From a virus: DNA of 27,394 bases. The stretch spans positions 1 through 27,394 of IMG/VR virus record IMGVR_UViG_3300032249_000078, one strand, 5' to 3'. A program made the position numbers and the translations under genes. The notes under the pieces were generated by a model that saw only the letters and a list, made by a program, of their open reading frames with translations, searched no databases and was not told the origin of the DNA. Position 1 is the stretch's first letter; each line of letters opens with the position of its first letter. Shown here one piece after another: positions 20,877 to 27,394 of this stretch.

Positions 20877-21212
20877 ATGACTGTAACAATCAAGGTACTG
20901 ATACCACCCAAACAAGCTGAAGGCACACAGACAACGCAGTACACCGCTGTGAACTGTAAGGCGATCATTGACAAGTTCACAGCCACCAACACCACGGCAG
21001 GCAATGTGACGATCAGCGTGAACTTAGTGACTAGTGGCGGCACAGCAGGAACTACCAATTTGATTGTGGACACACGAAGCATTGCCCCAGATGAGACTTA
21101 TACTTTTCCCGAGCTAGTAGGTCAGGCATTAGAGCCAGGCAGTTTTATTTCCACAATTGCAAGCGCGGCCACATCACTCACCATTCGCGCATCAGGGCGT
21201 GAAATCACTTAA
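20877..21212 (+). CDS. Small beta-sandwich virion protein B (111 aa)
   Basis: GGAG precedes ATG 20877. Same length as its neighbour, with aligned segments: TQYTAVNCKAIIDKFTATNT against TLYTVPA-x-TRTLLKEFSIANT, and ATSLTIRASGREIT against STGLTIIASGGEAT. It is more charged and contains one Cys. Two diverged copies in tandem suggest a hetero-oligomer or a copy specialised for another partner. Virion role is inferred from position between hub and ejection genes. Confidence 0.7.
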   Translation: MTVTIKVLIPPKQAEGTQTTQYTAVNCKAIIDKFTATNTTAGNVTISVNLVTSGGTAGTTNLIVDTRSIAPDETYTFPELVGQALEPGSFISTIASAATSLTIRASGREIT

Positions 21213-21222
21213 GGAGCACAGC

Positions 21223-21612
21223 ATGAAAGAATTTATGGTTATCCCACGGGGCTTTAATGGCTTGCCGATGGAAGAAGAGTTTTTGACCAACGCAGAGAAT
21301 AAAAAGAACTATGCCGTTGCGGTGGCTGATTGGAACTATGGCCCCGAAATGCCAACCAATGAGCCAGGTGCAAATAAGCCTTTTTATGTAGCACTTGCAG
21401 AGGCTATGCAGTGCGATGAAAAAGACGCACGGCGCAAACATTGCTCGAACTGCGAATACTACGACAACAGCTTTATGGCTCAAGTCAAGATTGAACGCAT
21501 CCCAATGGCGGCTTATGACAAGGGCGCAGGGTTCAGGGGTCACTGTGAAAAACTGAACTTTATCTGTAACGATATGCGGGTTTGTCAGGCTTGGGAAGGC
21601 TATGAAGATTGA
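21223..21612 (+). CDS. Cys-rich, HiPIP-like or zinc protein in the virion operon (129 aa)
   Basis: AAGGAG precedes ATG 21223; a longer upstream frame would overlap the previous gene. The N-terminal half is ordinary (MVIPRGFNGLPMEEEFLTNA). The C-terminal half has C74-x2-C77 (KHCSNCEYYDN), C108 (FRGHCEKLNF), C115 and C121 (CNDMRVCQAWEG), plus C64. This spacing with conserved W and aromatic residues resembles high-potential iron-sulfur proteins or a zinc site. Similar Cys-rich proteins occur in podovirus tail regions. Metal type and function are unknown. Confidence 0.65.
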   Translation: MKEFMVIPRGFNGLPMEEEFLTNAENKKNYAVAVADWNYGPEMPTNEPGANKPFYVALAEAMQCDEKDARRKHCSNCEYYDNSFMAQVKIERIPMAAYDKGAGFRGHCEKLNFICNDMRVCQAWEGYED

Positions 21613-21682
21613 CCAAATCTGTGCGAAAATCAAACCGCTGAGAAAAGTGCTACCAGCGGCATCCAAGAAATTGAGGTGTTGA
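21602..21682 (+). CDS. Possible 26-aa basic peptide
   Basis: ATG 21602 overlaps the end of the Cys-rich gene by 11 bases and is preceded by GGAAGG. TGA is at 21680-21682, one base before the next gene. The peptide begins MKIDQICAKIKPLRK and ends with ASKKLRC, so it is basic with two Cys. It fills an otherwise empty 71-base gap. Evidence is limited to the start signal and fit. Confidence 0.3.
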   Translation: MKIDQICAKIKPLRKVLPAASKKLRC

Positions 21683-21683
21683 C

Positions 21684-22502
21684 ATGGGACTTCTTAGTGT
21701 TTTAGGCGGCGTTGCAGGTGCTGTAATTGGTGGCGGCCCAATTGGGGCTTCTATTGGTGCGGCCCTTGGCGGTGCATTAGAGGGCGGTCAAGCAGCGGCT
21801 CAAGCAGGTCAAACACAAGTAGCTGCCGCACAGGGTGGAATGGATGAACAGCGCAGGCAGTTTGAAGAATTCACCCGTATTCTGCAACCTTACACGCAGG
21901 TTGGCTTAACTGCGGTTCAAGGTCTTGCACCCTATGCCGAGGCAGGTGCACCTGCACTCGAGCAACAACAGGCACTCTTAGGATTAAGAGGCCCACAAGC
22001 AGAACGTGAAGCCATATCAAGAATAAGCGGTGGTGAAACATTCCAAGCGCTTGCACGCCAAGGCGAAGAAGCACTATTGCAAAGGGCATCCGCAACGGGT
22101 GGATTGAGAGGCGGAAATATACAGGCTGCACTCGCACAATTCAGGCCTCAATTGTTGAGTGGTTTGATTGAACAGCAATACGGTAGGCTGGGTGGACTTT
22201 CGGCAACGGGGCAAACCACACTAGCCGGATTAGCAGGGCTTGGACAGGCATCGGCGACACGCCAAGCCGCTGCTGGTCAACAAACAGCCGCCAATATTTC
22301 AGGTCTATTAGGACAACAGGGAAGTGCCCAAGCAGCGTCACAACTTGCACAGCAAAGAGCGCTGACCCAAGGTGTTGTGGGTGGTTTTGGTGCGCTTCAA
22401 GGTGCTGGTGTGGATTTAGGTTCTATTTTCAGAGGAACCCCAACAATAAGCCAACCAATAAACCTAGCATCAGGTGAATATATGGGTTCTTTGGAGTTTT
22501 AA
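21684..22502 (+). CDS. DNA ejection protein, gp7/p32-like (272 aa)
   Basis: GAGGT precedes ATG 21684. The N-terminal 34 residues are hydrophobic and Gly/Ala-rich (GGVAGAVIGGGPIGASIGAA), like a membrane-inserting segment. A Gln/Ala-rich helical body follows (EQRRQFEEFTRILQPYTQVG, EREAISRISGGETFQALARQ, GGLRGGNIQAALAQFRPQLL). This is the pattern of podoviral DNA-transfer proteins such as P22 gp7 and the p32 type. They leave the virion on infection and help form a conduit across the envelope. First of three ejection genes in the order gp7, gp20, gp16 of P22. Confidence 0.85.
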   Translation: MGLLSVLGGVAGAVIGGGPIGASIGAALGGALEGGQAAAQAGQTQVAAAQGGMDEQRRQFEEFTRILQPYTQVGLTAVQGLAPYAEAGAPALEQQQALLGLRGPQAEREAISRISGGETFQALARQGEEALLQRASATGGLRGGNIQAALAQFRPQLLSGLIEQQYGRLGGLSATGQTTLAGLAGLGQASATRQAAAGQQTAANISGLLGQQGSAQAASQLAQQRALTQGVVGGFGALQGAGVDLGSIFRGTPTISQPINLASGEYMGSLEF

Positions 22503-22504
22503 TT

Positions 22505-23872
22505 ATGGCTCAACCAATAGACTACACACCATTAGACCCATTTGCAGCAGGCTTATCGGGATTGAAGTTTGGCATGGGCTTGGCAGAAGTAGAGCAGCGC
22601 CAAATGCTTGCAGAGCAGCAAAAACGCTCACAAGAGCAATACCAACAGGCATTTGCACGTATCCAAAGCCCCAATGCCACCGCATCTGATTATGAAAACC
22701 TCATGCTTCTAAGCGGCAAAGACCAAGCTGAAAACATCCGCAAAGTTTTAGAAGGCAGAGATACCCGTCAAAACCAAAACACACTTAAACAAATCGGTGG
22801 GGTTGCTTTTGCACTCAAAACAGGGAGTCCAGAGCAAGCCTCTATGTTGTTAATGCGCCAAGCCGAGGCCGCACAAAATAGTGGCGATTCTAATGAAGCG
22901 CAATACCTACGGCAAATGGCAGAACTTGCAAGAAGCCAACCTGACAATGTGGGTAACTTGTTTGCATCGCAGATGACTTTTATTCCTGGTGGCAAAGAAG
23001 CTCTAGAAAATCTTTTAAAGCTAACCAAAGAAAAAAGAGAAGTGCAAGAATTCAAGCCAACATTAGAAAAATTAGAAGCTGAAGCAATAGAAAAAGGTGT
23101 TCAGGCAGAATTTGCACGCCCAACAGCAGAGGCAAATCTTGCAAAACTAAGTAAGGAAAAATTAGCACCAAGCGTTCAAGAGGCGATTGACTTTAAGAAT
23201 TTAAGCCCAGAAGACCAAAGGGTTTTCCAAAACTTACAGATTCTTAAGAAACCACCAGCAGCAGTGACCAATGTCAGCGTTCAGAATTTAGATAAAACAG
23301 CAGCATCTGAACTTGGAAAACTGGTTCCAGATTTATATAACCAAGCGAATTCAGCCGTTTCACAACTTCAAGATTTGCCTAGATATAGGTCTGCGCTTGA
23401 TAAAGCAATTACTGGCCCATTTGCAGAGCAGCGTCTTAGCGGGTTAAGACTTGCCAACGCAGTAGGATTCACTGGAGATAAAGCCATAGAAGCTACCCGT
23501 GAAGTGATTCAGGGCCTTTCTGAGATGGCTTTGAAATCACGATCAATGCTCACAGGTCAGGGCGCAATCACAGAAGGGGAGCAACGATTGCTAATTAAGG
23601 CTAGAAGTGGCGATATTGACTTCACTAAATCAGAACTCAACAAAATATTTGATGTTGCTGACAGGGCAGCAAAAGCACAATATCAACAAAGCAAGAAATT
23701 GCTTTCATCTGCATCCGCAGATAGCCCTACTGCAAGAATGTTTTTAGAAAATGTGCAGCCTTTACCTGAAGCGGTTGAAAGTGTAAAAGTTGGCAGCCAG
23801 ACCTATACACGCCCTGCGAACTTTACTGATGCTCAGTGGAGCGCATACAAGCAATCCATGGGGGCAAAATGA
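22505..23872 (+). CDS. DNA ejection protein, gp20-like (455 aa)
   Basis: Starts two bases after the previous stop. Length is close to P22 gp20 (471). The N-terminus is Gln-rich helix (EQRQMLAEQQKRSQEQYQQA). The middle is charged coiled coil. The C-terminal half holds GPFAEQRLSGLRLANAVGFT, then EVIQGLSEMALKSRSMLTGQ and GAITEGEQRLLIKARSGDID, a conserved block of phage internal virion proteins. Helical and soluble, it should be injected with the genome to form the periplasmic part of the conduit. Its stop overlaps the next start by ATGA. Confidence 0.8.
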   Translation: MAQPIDYTPLDPFAAGLSGLKFGMGLAEVEQRQMLAEQQKRSQEQYQQAFARIQSPNATASDYENLMLLSGKDQAENIRKVLEGRDTRQNQNTLKQIGGVAFALKTGSPEQASMLLMRQAEAAQNSGDSNEAQYLRQMAELARSQPDNVGNLFASQMTFIPGGKEALENLLKLTKEKREVQEFKPTLEKLEAEAIEKGVQAEFARPTAEANLAKLSKEKLAPSVQEAIDFKNLSPEDQRVFQNLQILKKPPAAVTNVSVQNLDKTAASELGKLVPDLYNQANSAVSQLQDLPRYRSALDKAITGPFAEQRLSGLRLANAVGFTGDKAIEATREVIQGLSEMALKSRSMLTGQGAITEGEQRLLIKARSGDIDFTKSELNKIFDVADRAAKAQYQQSKKLLSSASADSPTARMFLENVQPLPEAVESVKVGSQTYTRPANFTDAQWSAYKQSMGAK

Positions 23873-26214
23873 GTCCTGAAGAATGGTTGGCATCCCAGAC
23901 TAGTCAGGCTGCGCCAGCAGTATCTGCTCCAGCACCTAGGGCCACAGCACCTACTGCGGCCTCCATGTCACCTGAACAATGGGCGGCATCACAACCAAAG
24001 CCAATGGGTTTTTTTGAAGGCATAGCAGAATCAGTAACTGGTCGTGCTCGCGCTACACCAGAGACACAAACATTGCCTGAATGGACTGGAATGCCTGAAC
24101 TCAATCAAATGAGTCTTTCAAGTTTTAAATCTGCGCTCGGAACCTTACTGTCAAATCCTGCGGAAACTGTTCAAATTTTGCAGTCCAATTTTCCGCAACT
24201 TGGGGTACGTCAGGATGCAAAAGGAAACTTTATTCTGCGTTCAAGTGTTGACCAAAAAGAATATGCAATACCACCTGGATTTACTGCTGGCGATATACCC
24301 AGAGCCATCGGCGGATTGTTAGCATTTACCCCAGCAGGCAGGGCGACCACCATCGCTGGTGCGGCTGGAAAAGCAGGATTAACCCAAGCAGGGATTGAGG
24401 CAACGCAAGCTGCTACTGGTGGAGAGATTAGCCCGACAGAAATTGGTTTAGCAACCGCCACAGGCCCATTAGGGCAAGTTATTCAGAGAGCTGCACCACC
24501 AGTGGTTGCTGCTGTTAAAAAGGCGGTGCAACGCCCAACACCAGCTCCAAGGGTAGAGCCACAAATGCAAGCTGGTGCGCCGATGGGTACGGCATTAGCA
24601 CCTGAAGGCCCTGCGGTAGTTCAAGCTGTTGAGGAAGTGATAACTCCACCTCCTGCTCCAGCCGTAGCACCAGCCATTGAAATTACCGAAGAGGAAGTCG
24701 GCACTTTGGTTAAAAAAGCATCAGGTACTGGCTTTGGTTCGACTGCGGCAAGGGACAGATTGGCTGATTTGGCACAAGTCAATGTGGCGGCAAAAGAAGC
24801 CGCAGACCGTCTTGGAATTCAGTTGCCTGCTGATGTGTTCAGTGATAATCCGCAAGTAAGGGCGGCGGCAGGATTGACCCGTTCTGTTGCTGGCGGTGAA
24901 GCAGAAGCCGCATGGCGTAATACAGTAACCCAAGCTGTTGACAAGGCAGACGATGTCATAAAGCAGTTTGATGCCACATTTGTTGAGGGAGCAGTCGCGC
25001 CTGGAGTTGTTTCACAGAAAATTAAAGACTCATTGACCAAGACCCGTTTAGACCTTAATTCTGCTGCTGGAAAAATATATAACTCAGTCGATGAAAAAGT
25101 CCCAAAGACCACTATTGTTGGCTTGCCAAAACTACGTGAAACTCTTGATGCAGTTAAAGCTGAAGTTGGAGATGCTGGAATGTCTTCAGCAGAACGTAAT
25201 CTCGCAAAAATGATTGAAGAAGGTAATGTGACCTATGGTCGGCTGCAGCGTGAAAAACAGTTGATTGGAAATGCCATCAATAAATTGGAATCACCTTACG
25301 GCAGTATGGCTGAAGCTGATTTAAAGCGTCTATATGCAGCTCTTGCTGACGATCAACTTACGAATGTTAGAAATGTTGGTGGTGAAGCATTGCGTCAAGA
25401 ACTACGAGCCGCCAATCTTTTGTACGCCAAAGAGCGAGCATTGGGCAAGCGTATCGTGAATGCATTTGGTCAGGACATTGAGGGCAGTGTTGCCAACAAG
25501 ATGCGAACAGCGATCACCAGTTCCGCTAAAGGTGACACTGGAGAATTTAATCGTCTCTTAAAAACAGTACCTGATGATTTACGCAAAGAAACGCTGGCCA
25601 CCGCACTGGCATCCGTCACACGATCTGCTAGGGGCGCTGAGAAAGGTGGATTCGGATTTTCCGAATTTGCCGACATTTACCCCAAGCTGCGTGCAAATCC
25701 ACCCGTTTATAAGACCATTGTTGATACGCTGGGCAAAGATTCGGCAGATGTACTGCGAGACCTATTTGAGGTCTCCAAGCGAGTCACAGAGGCAAGGGCC
25801 AATGTTCTGACAACAGGCAAAGCAAATCAAGCATTATTGCAAGGAATGCAAGCTGAAAGTTTAATTGGCAAGGTCATGGAAAGCACCTTGGCAAAAGGCA
25901 TGGTGACTGGAGCAGCCGCAATAAGCGGCCCAATTGCAGCCGCAGCAACATCGGTGGTTACTAGTGCGCTCACCCAAGGCAATAAAGACGCACTCAAAGC
26001 CGCAGGAAAATTGTTTGCAGATGAAAGTTTTCAAAGTCTCGCAATAGATGCTGCGACAAAAGGCGAAACTGCCGCCAGTTTACGAAAAGCTGCCACATCA
26101 TCTGCATTCAGTAAATTTGCAGATGCCGCCTTGTTACCCAAAAGCCTTGATGCGAGAATCCAGTTCTTACAAAGTGCAATCCAAGCTGGTCAAGCCACAC
26201 AGGAGAATGAATAA
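23869..26214 (+). CDS. DNA ejection protein, gp16-like large internal protein (781 aa)
   Basis: ATG 23869 is coupled to the previous stop; the upstream GTG at 23836 is not favoured. P22 gp16 is 609 residues. The N-terminus carries two copies of a short motif (MSPEEWLASQ at 1, MSPEQWAASQ at 33) joined by an Ala/Pro linker. Segments with GLLAFTPAGRATTIAGAAGK (about 147-166) and later AKGMVTGAAAISGPIAAAAT (about 680-699) are hydrophobic Ala/Gly-rich and could insert in membranes. Pro/Ala linkers (about 220-265) separate domains. The C-terminal helical region is typical of injected proteins that begin DNA entry. Confidence 0.8.
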   Translation: MSPEEWLASQTSQAAPAVSAPAPRATAPTAASMSPEQWAASQPKPMGFFEGIAESVTGRARATPETQTLPEWTGMPELNQMSLSSFKSALGTLLSNPAETVQILQSNFPQLGVRQDAKGNFILRSSVDQKEYAIPPGFTAGDIPRAIGGLLAFTPAGRATTIAGAAGKAGLTQAGIEATQAATGGEISPTEIGLATATGPLGQVIQRAAPPVVAAVKKAVQRPTPAPRVEPQMQAGAPMGTALAPEGPAVVQAVEEVITPPPAPAVAPAIEITEEEVGTLVKKASGTGFGSTAARDRLADLAQVNVAAKEAADRLGIQLPADVFSDNPQVRAAAGLTRSVAGGEAEAAWRNTVTQAVDKADDVIKQFDATFVEGAVAPGVVSQKIKDSLTKTRLDLNSAAGKIYNSVDEKVPKTTIVGLPKLRETLDAVKAEVGDAGMSSAERNLAKMIEEGNVTYGRLQREKQLIGNAINKLESPYGSMAEADLKRLYAALADDQLTNVRNVGGEALRQELRAANLLYAKERALGKRIVNAFGQDIEGSVANKMRTAITSSAKGDTGEFNRLLKTVPDDLRKETLATALASVTRSARGAEKGGFGFSEFADIYPKLRANPPVYKTIVDTLGKDSADVLRDLFEVSKRVTEARANVLTTGKANQALLQGMQAESLIGKVMESTLAKGMVTGAAAISGPIAAAATSVVTSALTQGNKDALKAAGKLFADESFQSLAIDAATKGETAASLRKAATSSAFSKFADAALLPKSLDARIQFLQSAIQAGQATQENE

Positions 26215-26700
26215 ATGTCAGCACTATCAGTAGAACCACCATTCCCAGCATTTGCTGATGCTAGTGGTCAGCCTCTTGATGATGGCTATATTTGGATTGG
26301 CACAGTCAACCTGAACCCAATTACTAACCCCATTGTTGCCTATTGGAACTCTGCACTGACCATCACTGCTGTACAGCCTATTCGCACTAGTGGTGGTTAT
26401 CCTGTCTATCAAGGCACACCATCACGCATCTACACCAACGGTGATTACTCTATCCAAGTGCAGAACAAAAATGGCACTGTGGTCTATACATCGCTGAATG
26501 ACAATGCTTTTAGTGGTGGGTCGTTGGCTTCAAACGCCACAGGCACAGGCACACAGACAATTTTTCCATTGGGTTCATTACCTACGGCAATCTACATCAA
26601 TGGCGTGTATCAGAATCAAAATACTTACACATTTGCAAATGGCAATGTAACATTCAGCCAAGCACCACCATTAACCTCTATCATTGAATTTGTATTCTGA
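26215..26700 (+). CDS. Tailspike head-binding adaptor without receptor domain (161 aa)
   Basis: AGGAGA lies before ATG 26215. Residues about 10-100 match the P22 tailspike head-binding domain: FADASGQPLDDGYIWIGTVN, then NPIVAYWN, TAVQPIRTSGGYPVYQGTPS and YSIQVQNKNGTVVYTSLND. The last ~55 residues (GTQTIFPLGSLPTAIYINGV, YQNQNTYTFANGNVTFSQAP) are a short beta connector found in modular tail fibres. There is no beta-helix receptor domain, so the anchor is a separate protein that probably receives the fibre encoded next. P22 fuses these parts in one 667-residue protein. Confidence 0.85.
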   Translation: MSALSVEPPFPAFADASGQPLDDGYIWIGTVNLNPITNPIVAYWNSALTITAVQPIRTSGGYPVYQGTPSRIYTNGDYSIQVQNKNGTVVYTSLNDNAFSGGSLASNATGTGTQTIFPLGSLPTAIYINGVYQNQNTYTFANGNVTFSQAPPLTSIIEFVF

Positions 26701-26710
26701 GGAATAAACC

Positions 26711-27394
26711 ATGTTAAAAACAATTTCAACTATCACAAACGCAATTGGCGCTTTGAACTACAAAGGCACATGGAATGCCTCGACAAACACACCAACCTTG
26801 GCGGATGGCACTGGTGCAAAAGGTGACTATTATGTGGTCAGCACCGCAGGAACGCAGACATTTGGTGGTGTGCAATTATTCTTTGGTTTGGGTGATTGGA
26901 TAGTCTATAACGGCGCAGTCTGGCAACGAGTTGAGGGCGGTTCGGATGGAAACTTTGCCAATGTAACACTGACATCTACAGATACAGGAGCCTCTGCCGC
27001 ACCATTACTTGATCTTTACAGAGATTCAGCAAGCCCAGCGGCCTCTGATACATTGGGTGAAATTGAATTTAATGGTGAAGACTCTGCTGGAAATAAGCAG
27101 CAATATGCATTAATTCATGGTTCAATTATCAGCCCAACATCAGGCGCAGAAGGTGGACAGATTCATTTTGAGACGACAACTGCTGGTGCGTCTACTGAAA
27201 AAATGATTATCGGCACAAGCAATCTTGTGATTAACGAAATCGGTGCAGTCTTTAACGTGCGGATTGAGGGAGATACAGATGCCAACTTGCTATACACCGA
27301 TGCAACCAACAGCCGTGTGGGTATTGGCACAATAAGTCCAGCAACTAAGTTAGATGTAAATGGAGTTACATCATCACAATCTTTTATTCCAACA
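26711..27394 (+). CDS. Tail fibre (3' partial)
   Basis: GAGGAATAAACC precedes ATG 26711 and the frame stays open for 228 codons to the window end. The N-terminus has KGTWNASTNTPTLADGTGAK, then GDYYVVSTAGTQTFGGVQLF and WIVYNGAVWQRVEGG, the common N-terminal module of phage fibres that bind the virion. Shaft segments with Thr/Ser and Gly follow. Near the end is ATNSRVGIGTISPATKLDVN, a repeat that often precedes a C-terminal chaperone or receptor domain. The receptor-binding end is outside the window. Follows the adaptor by ten bases. Confidence 0.85.
   Translation, partial: MLKTISTITNAIGALNYKGTWNASTNTPTLADGTGAKGDYYVVSTAGTQTFGGVQLFFGLGDWIVYNGAVWQRVEGGSDGNFANVTLTSTDTGASAAPLLDLYRDSASPAASDTLGEIEFNGEDSAGNKQQYALIHGSIISPTSGAEGGQIHFETTTAGASTEKMIIGTSNLVINEIGAVFNVRIEGDTDANLLYTDATNSRVGIGTISPATKLDVNGVTSSQSFIPT

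Noticed and set aside
1-27394. Diversity-generating retroelement, CRISPR array, tRNA genes, insertion sequences
   Set aside because: No reverse transcriptase motif (such as YxDD in an RT context), no spaced direct-repeat array, no tRNA cloverleaf and no transposase were seen.

Overview
This window is most of the genome of a tailed double-stranded DNA phage with a podovirus (P22-like) virion. The evidence is the set and order of proteins: small and large terminase, P22-type portal, scaffold, coat with an inserted beta domain, gp4-like and gp10-like head-completion proteins, three gp7/gp20/gp16-like ejection proteins, and a P22-tailspike-type head-binding domain. Moderate GC, dense packing and the kind of small accessory genes present suggest a Gram-negative, possibly freshwater betaproteobacterial, host. 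That host guess is inference only.

Layout. Positions 1-2313 (+): the 3' end of a tail or virion gene, two small virion-type proteins, two small membrane/coiled-coil proteins, a three-TM holin and a GH24 endolysin. Positions 2303-4737 (-): an early leftward operon with three small genes, Erf annealase, YqaJ exonuclease, a small SSB-like protein, a winged-helix protein and a 28-residue membrane peptide. Positions 4738-4877: divergent control region with promoters and CTAG-centred repeats. Positions 4878-9282 (+): Cro-like repressor, a structured RNA with its own promoter and terminator, a replication initiator carrying iteron-like repeats, a VRR-NUC nuclease, a PAPS-reductase-like gene broken by one in-frame stop, an adenine/cytosine-N4-type DNA methyltransferase and an HNH/YbcO-like nuclease, ended by a terminator. 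Positions 9352-27394 (+): packaging, head, neck, ejection and tail genes, ending inside a tail fibre gene.

How it works together. The leftward operon supplies recombination and host-takeover functions. The Cro-like protein probably controls the divergent promoters. The rightward operon replicates and modifies DNA. The late operon builds the capsid, packages DNA, plugs the head (gp4, gp10), loads ejection proteins and attaches fibres through a separate head-binding adaptor. The lysis cassette follows the tail genes. Because the window ends in the 5' part of a fibre gene and begins in the 3' part of a tail-type gene, the map is consistent with a circular or circularly permuted genome cut in the tail region.

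No integrase, CI-type repressor, Q/N-like antiterminator, tRNA, CRISPR array, insertion sequence or reverse transcriptase was seen. The most novel-looking features are the ~110-nt structured RNA at 5045-5154, a similar terminator/ribosome-site switch before the terminase, the candidate origin inside the initiator gene, the stop-interrupted PAPS-reductase-like gene and the cluster of small basic proteins in the head operon.
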